32,434 bases of DNA from Bordetella parapertussis (GTDB taxonomy: Bacteria > Pseudomonadota > Gammaproteobacteria > Burkholderiales > SG8-41). The position numbers were made by a program, and so were the translations under genes. Below the pieces are notes generated by a model. It searched no databases and was not told the origin of the DNA. It saw only the letters and a list, made by a program, of their open reading frames with translations. This document shows, piece after piece, positions 7,342-15,980 of this stretch; positions within the stretch are counted from its first letter, which is position 1, and every line of letters begins with the position of its first letter. The DNA is taken from contig CAMBCF010000057.1 of the NCBI GenBank assembly GCA_945864585.1, positions 1 to 32,434 on the forward strand, in the 5' to 3' direction.

Positions 7342-9846
7342 CTAATTCCTCAAAGGCCTTCCCGTCTTAAGCATATGCTCAATCCGCGCCTGGGTTTTTT
7401 CCGTGGCGAGCAATTCCATGAAATGCCGGCGTTCAAGATCAAGATACCATTGTTCATCGACCAGGCTGCCGGCCTCGATATCACCGCCGCAGATCACGGT
7501 GGCGACCTTGCAGCCGATCCAATGATCGTGCTCGGAAATATGCCCGCCCGCCAGCATGTTCTCGAGCACCGTGCGGATGGTAGCAATCGCACTGCGCCCC
7601 GCCGCCGGTATGGCAGTCGCCCGCAGCGGTGGACGATACCCCCCAGCCGCCAGTGCACGCACTTCGGCCTTGGCAATCTCCAATAACTCGAAACGGTTCA
7701 TCACCACTTTATCGGTGGCGCGCAGGTAGCCGATGTCGCGTGCGTGTTCGGCGCTGCGCCCGACCTCGGCCATCGCCACCAACCTGAAATACTTCTGGAT
7801 AAACGCCGAAGTGTCGCCGCCCTTCGCGTCGGCTACCGCGCGCATCGCGAACTCCTTGCAGCCGCCGCCCGCGGGCAACAGGCCGACGCCAACCTCAACC
7901 AGGCCGATATAACTTTCCAGCGTCGCCACCGCGCGATCGCAATGCATCACAAATTCGCAACCACCGCCGAGCGCAAACCCGTCAACCGCGGCCACGGTTG
8001 GCGTCATCGAATACTTGAGCGCTTGCGTGGTAATCTGGAATTGCTCAACCAAATGCTCAACTTCGCCGAGCTTGCCCGCCATCAACTGATCTGCCACACC
8101 CAACTGCCGCGCGGCCTTCAGCGCCAGTGATTCGGCTTCTTTCCTGAACGATTTGAAAAGCCTGCTCATCGCCGATGGCGTGGCTGCGGACCGTGCCCCG
8201 CCCGCAGGCGTCTTTTTCAGATTTGCACCAACAGAGAACGGCGCCTCGGTCTGCCAAACCACCAGCCCCAGGTAGTTTTCTTCGGCTACTTCTATAGCCT
8301 GCTGCACACCTTCCAGCACATCATCGCCAATGGCGTGCATACGGCTTTTGAAACTGACTATGGCAATGTCGTCGCCGGTGTGCCAGCAGCGCACGCCATC
8401 GGTCTCGAATATCGTTTCACCGTATTTGCGTTCCTCGTCCAACAGCTTGTCGGGAAATGGCTGGCGCCCGTAGACCGGCAGCGTCGAGCGTGCCTGATAG
8501 TTGTTAGCTGACGGCGCGAACGAGCCTTGTGGCGTATGCACACCTGCACGCGCTGCATCCGTTGCCCACGCCGGCAACGCCGCGTGTGCCATCGATTTTC
8601 CCGTCGCGGCATCTTCGTTAATCCATCTCGCCACCTGCTGCCAGCCCGCGGCTTGCCAGATTTCAAATGGCCCCATGTCCCAACCGAAACCCCAGCGTAT
8701 CGCGAAATCCAGGTCACGCGCATTGTTGGCGATGGCGCCCAGATGCACGGCGCAATAGTGAAACGAATCGCGGTATATCGACCACAAGAACTGCGCCTGC
8801 GGATGCGTGCTGGCGTGCAACTGCGCAAAACGCTCAGCAACATTCCTGTTCTTGAGAATTTCCACCACGCCGTCGTCCGCCACACCGTCCGAGACGCGGT
8901 AAGTATTTTGTTTTAAATCAAGCACTTGTATATCGTTACCCATCTTCTGATAAACACCGCGCTTGGTCTTTTGTCCCAGTGCGCCCTGATGGATTAAGGA
9001 TTTCAGCCACGCTGGTACCGCGTAGTACTTGTGCCACGGATCTCCGGGCAGCGTGTCTTTCATGGTGTTCACGACATGCGCGAAAGTGTCTAGGCCCACC
9101 ACATCGGCAGTGCGGAAAGTGGCACTCTTAGGGCGGCCGATCAGCGAGCCGGTCAGTGCATCCACGGTATCAAAACCGATACCCAGGCGCTCGGCATGAT
9201 AAATCGTCGCCAGCATCGAAAACACGCCCACCCGATTGGCGATGAAGTTCGGCGTATCTTTGGCGCGAATCACGCCTTTGCCGAGCGTGGTGACCAGGAA
9301 TTTTTCGAGATTGTCGAGGATAGCGGCGTCGGTTTCCTTGCAGGCGATCAACTCCACCAGATGCATGTAGCGCGGCGGATTGAAAAAATGCACGCCACAA
9401 AACCGATGCTGCAATTCAGCCGGAAATGCATCCGCCAGTTGGTTGATCGACAGCCCCGAAGTGTTGCTCGCGAATATGGTATGCGGCCCCAGATGCGGCG
9501 CGACCTTTTTGTAAAGCTCGGATTTCCAGTCCATGCGCTCGGAAATGGCTTCGATCACGAGATCGCATTCCTTCAGCCGTTCAAGATGCTGAGCGTAATT
9601 GGCCGGACCGATGAAGCCCGCGCGCGCCGCTGTGGCCAGCGGACTCGGTTCGAGCTTGCGCAGATTGTCCACCGCCTTCAGCACATTGCCGTTGGGATCA
9701 CCCTCTTTCGCCGGCAGTTCAAACAGGATGACTTCGACGTTGGCGTTGACGAGATGCGCAGCGATCTGCGCACCCATCACGCCGGCGCCCAGAACGGCGG
9801 CTTTACGCACCAGAAACGGCGAAGCCGAGGGAGAAGCAGATGACAT
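7342..9846 (-). CDS. 3-hydroxyacyl-CoA dehydrogenase / enoyl-CoA hydratase fusion (FadB/FadN-like)
   Basis: An 834-residue bifunctional beta-oxidation enzyme. Unlike E. coli FadB, the NAD-dependent dehydrogenase comes first (Rossmann motif VLGAGVMGAQIAAHL at residues 18-32, then ASNTSGLSI and GVHFFNPPRYMHLVEL). The crotonase domain is C-terminal (~480-720; GFALGGGCEFVMHCDRAVA, then GLVEVGVGLLPAGGGCKEF). This order matches the FadN-type family. It hydrates 2-enoyl-CoA and oxidises the 3-hydroxyacyl-CoA to 3-ketoacyl-CoA, the substrate of the downstream thiolase. The GAGG-like purine content before the ATG at 9846 is weak, but the Rossmann fold begins at residue 14, so the start is well constrained. 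Confidence 0.95.
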   Translation of the reverse strand: MSSASPSASPFLVRKAAVLGAGVMGAQIAAHLVNANVEVILFELPAKEGDPNGNVLKAVDNLRKLEPSPLATAARAGFIGPANYAQHLERLKECDLVIEAISERMDWKSELYKKVAPHLGPHTIFASNTSGLSINQLADAFPAELQHRFCGVHFFNPPRYMHLVELIACKETDAAILDNLEKFLVTTLGKGVIRAKDTPNFIANRVGVFSMLATIYHAERLGIGFDTVDALTGSLIGRPKSATFRTADVVGLDTFAHVVNTMKDTLPGDPWHKYYAVPAWLKSLIHQGALGQKTKRGVYQKMGNDIQVLDLKQNTYRVSDGVADDGVVEILKNRNVAERFAQLHASTHPQAQFLWSIYRDSFHYCAVHLGAIANNARDLDFAIRWGFGWDMGPFEIWQAAGWQQVARWINEDAATGKSMAHAALPAWATDAARAGVHTPQGSFAPSANNYQARSTLPVYGRQPFPDKLLDEERKYGETIFETDGVRCWHTGDDIAIVSFKSRMHAIGDDVLEGVQQAIEVAEENYLGLVVWQTEAPFSVGANLKKTPAGGARSAATPSAMSRLFKSFRKEAESLALKAARQLGVADQLMAGKLGEVEHLVEQFQITTQALKYSMTPTVAAVDGFALGGGCEFVMHCDRAVATLESYIGLVEVGVGLLPAGGGCKEFAMRAVADAKGGDTSAFIQKYFRLVAMAEVGRSAEHARDIGYLRATDKVVMNRFELLEIAKAEVRALAAGGYRPPLRATAIPAAGRSAIATIRTVLENMLAGGHISEHDHWIGCKVATVICGGDIEAGSLVDEQWYLDLERRHFMELLATEKTQARIEHMLKTGRPLRN

Positions 9847-9923
9847 AAAAACTTTCTGTAGGAGCTGGCTTTGATTCTAGCACCGCGGCGCTGTGCTGCG
9901 TAGACCTAGACCCGGCGAGAAAG

Positions 9924-10331
9924 CTAGTTGCGGGGCGCACTTACAACACGCGGCTGACGATTTTCATCCACCGCCACACAGGTCAGCGTCGCCTCGGTCA
10001 CTTTCACGCACAGTTTTTTTTCGCGCCGCCGCTGCGCATAGACCTCGACATCCACGGTGATCGAAGTGCGCCCGACCTTCACCACCTCGGCGTAAAAACT
10101 CACCACATCCCCCACAAACACCGGCTGGCGAAACACGAATGAATTCACCGCCACGGTAGCCACGCGTCCCTGCGCCAGCCGCACGGCCTGTATGCTGCCC
10201 GCCAGGTCCACCTGCGACATGATCCAGCCGCCGAAAATATCGCCGCTGTGATTGGCGTCAGCCGGCATCGGAATCACCCGCAGCGTGGGTTCTTTTCCGG
10301 GCAGCGTAATAGCGCTTGGTTGTTGGCTCAT
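9924..10331 (-). CDS. Acyl-CoA thioesterase, YciA-like hotdog protein
   Basis: A 135-residue single hotdog-domain protein. The segment MPADANHSGDIFGGWIMSQVDLAG (residues ~22-45) is the YciA/acyl-CoA hydrolase signature containing the catalytic Asp-Asn region and the central helix. FVFRQPVFVGDVVSFYAEVVKVGRTSITVDVEVYA follows as the beta-sheet. YciA enzymes hydrolyse a broad range of acyl-CoAs, freeing CoA when intermediates build up. It sits between the acyl-CoA ligase and the FadB-like gene on the same strand, which suits a CoA-recycling valve for the cluster. Confidence 0.92.
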   Translation of the reverse strand: MSQQPSAITLPGKEPTLRVIPMPADANHSGDIFGGWIMSQVDLAGSIQAVRLAQGRVATVAVNSFVFRQPVFVGDVVSFYAEVVKVGRTSITVDVEVYAQRRREKKLCVKVTEATLTCVAVDENRQPRVVSAPRN

Positions 10332-10353
10332 TGTTAACTTCGTGAAGCGGGAA

Positions 10354-10393
10354 GGGTGAAGAGTGAAGGGGTACCCCGTTCACCCGTTCGCCC
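10354..10393. repeat. Short GTGAA-type inverted repeat
   Basis: GGGTGAAGAGTGAAGGGGT is followed at once by ACCCCGTTCACCCGTTCGCC, an imperfect palindrome with GGGGTACCCC at its centre. It uses the same GTGAAC/GTTCAC units as 7191-7326, and lies between the YciA-like gene and the stop of the acyl-CoA ligase. Confidence 0.65.
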
Positions 10394-10394
10394 T

Positions 10395-12209
10395 TTAGTG
10401 TCCCGCATACATCCCATCAATCTCGGCATTGAATTTTTCCATTACTTTCGGACGCTTGAGTTTCAGCGTAGGCGTCAGCATACCGTTTTCGACGCTCCAC
10501 GGCTCGAGCGACAGCGTCGCGCGCCGCACCTGCGCGTAGCCAGGGAACACTCTTAACTGTACACCCACGCGCTGTGTGATTTCCTTTTCGACATTCGTGG
10601 CGCGCAGCGTCGCGGGATCATCCGCGTCCCAGCCTTTGTCCAGCGCGAGCTTTTTCCAGTGCTCGGCGTTGAGCACAGCAATCACACTCAGGTAAGGCTT
10701 GGCTTCACCCAACAACATAATTTGCTCGAACAGCGGATCGCGCAAAATCGCGTTTTCCATATCCACCGGCGGCAATTTCTCGCCGTTGGACATGACAATG
10801 ATTTCCTTGATGCGCCCGGTAATAAACACGTGGCCCTGCTCATCAATACGCGCGGTGTCGCCTGAATTTAACCAGCCATCGGGCTGTATCATCGCCTTGG
10901 TCGCTGCCTCGTTTTTCCAGTAGCCCATCATGATATTCGGGCCTTTGATCAACAGCGCATTGTTGTCGCCGATTTTTACCTGCACGCCCGCAACCGCCAC
11001 GCCCACACTGGCCGGCAGATTGTCCGACGGGCCATTGGCGCAGGCGATCGGGCTGGTTTCCGTCAGCCCATAACCCTGCAATACCGGCAGCCCCAGCCCA
11101 ATGAACACCCGCGAGATTTCCGCCGGTAACGCGGCCCCGCCTGACATTGCCGCACGCATACGCCCACCCAGGCGCGCCAGCACCTTGCTCGCCACCAGCG
11201 CATGCAACACCGGCCACAACAAAAACGATGGTTTCCACGGCCCCCGTCCCTGCGCATGCTCAAAACGTGCGTAGCCCACATCCACCGCCAGCAAAAACAG
11301 TTTCTTGCGCAGCGGCGGCCCTTCGTCAAGTCTGGCGCGTATCGCGCTCCAGATGCGCTCGTAAATACGCGGCACCGATATCAACATCGTCGGACGGATG
11401 GTTTGCAGATCCTCCCCCAACTGGGAAATGCCCCGCGAATACGATACCGTGGCGCCGCACATCATCGTCAGGTAGTAGCCGCAGGTGCGCTCAAAGGTGT
11501 GCGACAGCGGCAAAAACGACAAAAACGAATCATCCGCGCGCACCGTGAGCCGCTGCAAACCCGCGTAGGCGTTGCTGAGTATATTGGCGTGACTAAGCAT
11601 CACACCCTTGGGCCGCCCTGTGGTGCCCGAGGTGTAGACGATGGTTGCCAACTCATCGCTGTTGCGCGACAGGTGTTTGGTTTCAGTGCCGTGCGCAGGC
11701 AACCAGTGATCTATATCCCGCAAACGCGGGGCGCCCGGCGCGCCGGCATCCGGCAACGGCTCCACCGTGAGGATGCGCGTGAGACCACTCAACTGGCCGC
11801 GCACTTCAGCAAATGTTTGCCACTGCGCATGGGTGCCGAACAGCAGCACCTTGCAGCCGGAATCATTGACTATATAGGCGACGTTGTCGGGCCTATCCTG
11901 CGTGTACAGCGGCACCACCACCAGACCCAGGCCCAGCGCTGCTTGATCGAAGATCACCCATTCGGGCGAGTTGCGCAGCATCACCGCCACACGGTCACCC
12001 GCCGTCAAGCCCTCTTTCTCCAATGCCGCCTGCCAGCGCGCTACCTGGTGATCAATCTGCGCCCAAGTGTAATCGCGCCAATTGGCATGCTGCGCGTTGT
12101 AATCGCGGTAGGCAATCGCCTCCGGTGTACGTTTTACCCGTTCGCGCAGCAGACCGTCCAGCGTACCCGCAGTTGCGACGGAAATCACGTGTTCCATTGC
12201 GTCCGGCAT
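10395..12209 (-). CDS. Long-chain fatty acid-CoA ligase (AMP-forming)
   Basis: A 604-residue ANL-superfamily enzyme that activates fatty acids to acyl-CoA via an acyl-adenylate. The P-loop YTSGTTGRPKGVML lies at residues 192-204. Later motifs include GYGLTETSP, the hinge WLNSGDTARIDEQGHVFITGRIKEIIV and the C-terminal NGEKLPPVDMENAI. The length and motif pattern fit the FadD15-like long-chain ligases rather than E. coli FadD. A strong AAGGGGGGA ribosome-binding stretch precedes the ATG at 12209. It is 55 bp downstream of the enoyl-CoA hydratase gene, in the same leftward cluster, and supplies its substrate. Confidence 0.94.
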   Translation of the reverse strand: MPDAMEHVISVATAGTLDGLLRERVKRTPEAIAYRDYNAQHANWRDYTWAQIDHQVARWQAALEKEGLTAGDRVAVMLRNSPEWVIFDQAALGLGLVVVPLYTQDRPDNVAYIVNDSGCKVLLFGTHAQWQTFAEVRGQLSGLTRILTVEPLPDAGAPGAPRLRDIDHWLPAHGTETKHLSRNSDELATIVYTSGTTGRPKGVMLSHANILSNAYAGLQRLTVRADDSFLSFLPLSHTFERTCGYYLTMMCGATVSYSRGISQLGEDLQTIRPTMLISVPRIYERIWSAIRARLDEGPPLRKKLFLLAVDVGYARFEHAQGRGPWKPSFLLWPVLHALVASKVLARLGGRMRAAMSGGAALPAEISRVFIGLGLPVLQGYGLTETSPIACANGPSDNLPASVGVAVAGVQVKIGDNNALLIKGPNIMMGYWKNEAATKAMIQPDGWLNSGDTARIDEQGHVFITGRIKEIIVMSNGEKLPPVDMENAILRDPLFEQIMLLGEAKPYLSVIAVLNAEHWKKLALDKGWDADDPATLRATNVEKEITQRVGVQLRVFPGYAQVRRATLSLEPWSVENGMLTPTLKLKRPKVMEKFNAEIDGMYAGH

Positions 12210-12264
12210 GGTGTCCCCCCTTCTGCTGCCCAGGTGGCATTAAACTTATTGAGCTTTGACATTT

Positions 12265-13050
12265 TCATTTTCCCGAAAACACAGCCTTGCGCTTCTCCAC
12301 AAATGCCGTCACACCCTCGGCAAAATCCGGCTGCGCCGCACAGCGCGCAAAGGCCTCTGCCTCAGCCACCAGATGCTTAGCAAGTTCTTGATTCATTGAT
12401 GCATTTACCAACGCCTTGGTCTCGGCGTAAGCGCCTGCCGGACCCGCCGCCAGGCGTTGTGCGAGTTTTAGGGTTGCGGTTGCTAGCGCCGCTGCGGCGA
12501 CCACCCGGTTGATTACGCCCAGCGCCTGCAAAGTAGCCGCGTCAACCACATCGGACAGCAGCAGCAACTCCATCGCTTTTTGATAACCCGCGAGACGCGG
12601 TAAAAACCAGCTCGCACCCCCGTCAGGGCTGGTAGCGATGCGGCTGTAGGCCATGCTGAACTGCGTGTCATCTGCGGCGACTATCAGATCGCACGCCATC
12701 ATGATGCTCATGCCCGCCCCCGCCACCGCGCCATGCACGCTGGCGATCACCGGTTTGGGCGCGCGGCGCAAGGCGAGAATGCCGCGATGCAATTCAGCCG
12801 TGAGATCGAGCACTTTGCCGGAGATATTCGCCAACTGGGCTTTGAATGACCCCACATCACCGCCCGCCACAAACGCCGGCCCCGCACCACGCAGCACCAC
12901 CACCCGCGCCTGCGTGTCCTGTTCCGCGCGCTCACACAAGTCACGAAATACCCTGATCGATGGCGGATCGAGCGCATTCATCACCTGCGGCCGATTGAAG
13001 GTGATGGTCGCTATGCCATCGGCGACGGCATATAAAATAAGCTCGCTCAT
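12265..13050 (-). CDS. Enoyl-CoA hydratase/isomerase family protein
   Basis: A 261-residue crotonase-fold protein. The oxyanion-hole segments are visible (AGPAFVAGGDVGSFK around residues 56-70 and SVHGAVAGAGMSIMMACDLIVAADD around 104-128), followed by the family-typical FSMAYSRIATSPDGGASWFLPRL. The second glutamate of classic hydratases is not obvious in SPDGGASW, so an isomerase or PaaG-like role is possible. It is 29 bp downstream of the FadE-type gene and upstream of the acyl-CoA ligase. It probably serves side-chain or unsaturated substrates alongside the hydratase domain of the FadB-like fusion. Confidence 0.9.
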   Translation of the reverse strand: MSELILYAVADGIATITFNRPQVMNALDPPSIRVFRDLCERAEQDTQARVVVLRGAGPAFVAGGDVGSFKAQLANISGKVLDLTAELHRGILALRRAPKPVIASVHGAVAGAGMSIMMACDLIVAADDTQFSMAYSRIATSPDGGASWFLPRLAGYQKAMELLLLSDVVDAATLQALGVINRVVAAAALATATLKLAQRLAAGPAGAYAETKALVNASMNQELAKHLVAEAEAFARCAAQPDFAEGVTAFVEKRKAVFSGK

Positions 13051-13079
13051 ACCCGTCTCACTGGCGTCTCATTGGCGTC

Positions 13080-15563
13080 TTACTTGCGTGCAAGCGCTTC
13101 AAAAGTCACCGCCTGCGTGGTCTGAAACAGTTCGCTGCGACTGAAATCCTTGGGGAAATCATCGACCATGATCACCCTGCGGCGCAATGATTTTGCATGC
13201 GCGAGGCTGTCGGCCTCGGGCTGCGTAATCACGCCTTTGGCCAGAGCATCCTGCGCCACCTGATCGCCGAACTCGCCACTGATCGCGCCGGCGTGCTGCG
13301 CCGCGCGAATTTTTGCTTCGATGGGTTCCGCCGCTATCACCGCCAGCAGGGCGGCATCGATCACCGTCACCGGATCCTCCGCATCCCGCGGGATGCACAT
13401 GCCTTGCGTGAGGCGGTCGCGCGACGGCCCCGGCGTCATCAGCAAGCCCACCACCTGGCTGCCCAATGTATCGGCGGGCGCATCAAATGCGCGACCCCAC
13501 GGGAAGATGGTCAGGCGCAGCGCCCATCCCACCCGGCGGCTCGGCAAATTTTCAAATAAACCGTAAAACGCCTCCTGCGTGCGATTCAATGCATCCTGCA
13601 TTGCCCAGTGCAGGAACGGCAAGTCTTCGGCGGGCTTGCCGTCATCCTCAAACCGTTTCAGCACGGTTGATGCCAGATACAGCTGGCTCAATATGTCGCC
13701 GAGCCGCGCCGATAACCGCTCGCGGCGCTTGAGCGACCCGCCGAGCACGAACATCGCCACATCCGACGCCCACGCAAACGCACTCGAAAGCCGCGTCAGT
13801 TGCTGGTAGTACTGCCGCGTGTGCTGGTCTCCGGGCGTCAGCACCAGGCGCGCGCAGGTCAGTCCCATCCACGCCGCGCGCGCTTTGTTGGAAATCGCGA
13901 ACGCCACATGGCCGAAGAACGCCGCATCGAGTTCGCGCAGCGCCCTGGCATCGTCTTTCTCGTGCGCCGCCTCCATCTCCTTCAACACAAACGGATGGCC
14001 GCGAATCGCGCCCTGCCCGTAAATAATCATCGAGCGCGTGAGAATATTCGCGCCTTCGACGGTGATCGCGATCGGTACTTGCTGATAGCTGCGCCCGAGA
14101 TAATTATTCGGCCCCATGCAAATGCCTTTGCCGCCGTGCACATCCATCGCATCATTCAACACCTGGCGCCCGCGCTCGGTGAGATGGTATTTCACGATGA
14201 CGGAAACCACCGACGGCTTTTCGCCCAGATCAATCGCACCGGCGGTCATCACCCGCGCGGCGTCCATCAAATACAGATTGCCGCCGATGCGCGCCATCGC
14301 TTCTTCAACCCCTCCGAAACGCCCGATGGAAATATTAAATTGCGTGCGCACGCGGCCATAACCACCGGTGGTACGCGCGGCGAGCTTGGACATACCCACG
14401 GAATTGGCCGGCAGCGAAATTGAGCGCCCCGCCGCAAGGCAATTCATCAGCATCTTCCAGCCCTGACCCACGTACTCGACACCACCGATCACGCAATCCA
14501 TCGGCACAAAAACATCCTTGCCCCAATTAGGGCCATTCATGAACGCGCCGTTCAGCGGAAAATGCCGGCGCCCGATATTCACACCCGCAGTGTCCGTCGG
14601 AATAATGCCCAGCGTGATGCCGCGATCCTCAGTCGGGCCGAGTATGTGATCGGGGTCGTAGAGTCTGAAGGCAAGGCCCAGCAGTGTCGCTATCGGCCCC
14701 AGCGTGATATAGCGTTTCTCCCACGTGAGGCGTATGCCCAGCACATCCTGCCTGCCCTGCCATTCACCTTTGCATACCACGCCAAAGTCGGGGATGCCGC
14801 CTGCATCGGAACCCGCTTCCGGACTGGTCAGAGCGAAGCACGGCATTTCCAGCCCCTTGGCGAGACGCGGCAGATAGTAATTTTTTTGCGTCTCGGTGCC
14901 GTAGTGCAACAGGAGTTCCGCCGGGCCCAGCGAGTTGGGAACCATCACCGACACCGCCGCGGTGCCGCTGCGCGTGGTGAGCTTGACGATCACCGCCGAA
15001 TGCATCAGCGCCGAGAAACCCTTGCCGCCGAATGCCTTGGGAATAATCATGCCGAGAAAACCCTGATCCTTGATGAACTGCCATGCGCGCGGCGGCAGAT
15101 CATGCAGGTCATTGGTGATTTCCCATTCATTGAGCATCTCGCAAAGCGCTTCGACCGGACCGTCGAGAAAGGCCTGCTCTTCGGCACTCAGGCTGGGCTT
15201 GGGATAGGCGTGAAGTTTTTTCCAGTCCGGGTTGCCGCTGAACAGCTCGCCATCCCACCACACGGTGCCGGCCTCTAGCGCTTCTTTTTCGGTAGTCGAC
15301 ATCTGCGGCAAAATTTTGCGGAACAAATCGAGCAACGGCGCGCCCAGCAGCGCGCGGCGTATTGGGCCGGGATTAAGCACGAGTGCAAGGATCGCAAAAA
15401 TAATCCACGCCAGCGCTAATACCACCGGCGGCGCGCAGCCGGAGTAACCCAGAGCCAGCAGTCCCGCCGCCGCGGTGACAGTCCACAGCAACGCTGGCGC
15501 ACGATGGTAGGCGAGCGCCCAAACAATGGCGCCCACAATACCGATTGCGATCGATGTAACCAT
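13080..15563 (-). CDS. fadE: Membrane-associated acyl-CoA dehydrogenase (FadE-type)
   Basis: An 827-residue acyl-CoA dehydrogenase of the FadE class. Residues 1-65 contain hydrophobic segments (IAIGIVGAIVWALAY, LLWTVTAAAGLLALGYSG, VVLALAWIIFAILALVL) that anchor it to the inner membrane. The catalytic region follows, with FALTSPEAGSDAGGIPDFG, GYGRVRTQFNISIGRFGGVEEA, DVHGGKGICMGPNNYLGR and the DUF1974-type C-terminus (~550-827). The length agrees with E. coli FadE (814). I chose the ATG at 15563, which begins the first membrane segment; the frame is open upstream to 15605 but those codons add nothing conserved. It is the first gene of the leftward cluster and performs the first oxidation of beta-oxidation, passing electrons to ETF. 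Confidence 0.94.
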   Translation of the reverse strand: MVTSIAIGIVGAIVWALAYHRAPALLWTVTAAAGLLALGYSGCAPPVVLALAWIIFAILALVLNPGPIRRALLGAPLLDLFRKILPQMSTTEKEALEAGTVWWDGELFSGNPDWKKLHAYPKPSLSAEEQAFLDGPVEALCEMLNEWEITNDLHDLPPRAWQFIKDQGFLGMIIPKAFGGKGFSALMHSAVIVKLTTRSGTAAVSVMVPNSLGPAELLLHYGTETQKNYYLPRLAKGLEMPCFALTSPEAGSDAGGIPDFGVVCKGEWQGRQDVLGIRLTWEKRYITLGPIATLLGLAFRLYDPDHILGPTEDRGITLGIIPTDTAGVNIGRRHFPLNGAFMNGPNWGKDVFVPMDCVIGGVEYVGQGWKMLMNCLAAGRSISLPANSVGMSKLAARTTGGYGRVRTQFNISIGRFGGVEEAMARIGGNLYLMDAARVMTAGAIDLGEKPSVVSVIVKYHLTERGRQVLNDAMDVHGGKGICMGPNNYLGRSYQQVPIAITVEGANILTRSMIIYGQGAIRGHPFVLKEMEAAHEKDDARALRELDAAFFGHVAFAISNKARAAWMGLTCARLVLTPGDQHTRQYYQQLTRLSSAFAWASDVAMFVLGGSLKRRERLSARLGDILSQLYLASTVLKRFEDDGKPAEDLPFLHWAMQDALNRTQEAFYGLFENLPSRRVGWALRLTIFPWGRAFDAPADTLGSQVVGLLMTPGPSRDRLTQGMCIPRDAEDPVTVIDAALLAVIAAEPIEAKIRAAQHAGAISGEFGDQVAQDALAKGVITQPEADSLAHAKSLRRRVIMVDDFPKDFSRSELFQTTQAVTFEALARK

Positions 15564-15659
15564 GATGTGTCTACCCCGATGAACATTTAGCGCATTATTC
15601 CACAATGCATCGGCATCCCGCGCCGCTCAGACCCAAAGCGCTTGCAAATCACCGGCCGT

Positions 15660-15980
15660 CTACTCAGTTTCAAACCCATGACTCGAAAACTTCAGCGTGC
15701 GACTGTTTTCCGTAACGGTCCGCACAACATTGTCGGGCGCACCAGACGGAAGCACCGCCTCGATCTCGAGTGTTACCTTTACCTCTGCACCGACCAAGCT
15801 GCCAAGATGCGCGATGACCTCTTCGGCGATGCGGCTGGCGTCGCGCCCGACACGAGTTGCATCGAGGATTACGGCGCCATGGAAGCGCTTCGGTTGGGTT
15901 GGCCCAGTGACGGGAGCAGGCGCTCCTGTCGGATCACCCCCGGATGTCGTCGCTGTTGGCCCGGTGGGCGAGCCGGTCCT
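15660..15980 (-). pseudogene. C-terminal remnant of a DUF499-like ATPase
   Basis: An open stretch of about 106 codons ends at a TAG at 15660-15662 and has no start of its own. It reads a Gly/Pro/Thr-rich linker (TSGGDPTGAPAPVTGPTQP), then KRFHGAVILDATRVGRDASR and IAEEVIAHLGSLVGAEVKVT, and ends DNVVRTVTENSRTLKFSSHG. From memory this is the conserved C-terminal domain of large DUF499 ATP-binding proteins found in phage-defence and restriction-like loci. Everything upstream in that gene is gone: its 5' side fuses near 15975-15990 to a remnant of the neighbouring helicase, in another frame. It is a deletion scar rather than a functional gene. Confidence 0.65.

Noticed and set aside
11202-12380. 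Open frame of 392 codons on the rightward strand
   Set aside because: Antisense to the long-chain acyl-CoA ligase and the end of the enoyl-CoA hydratase, with low-complexity basic composition and no motif.
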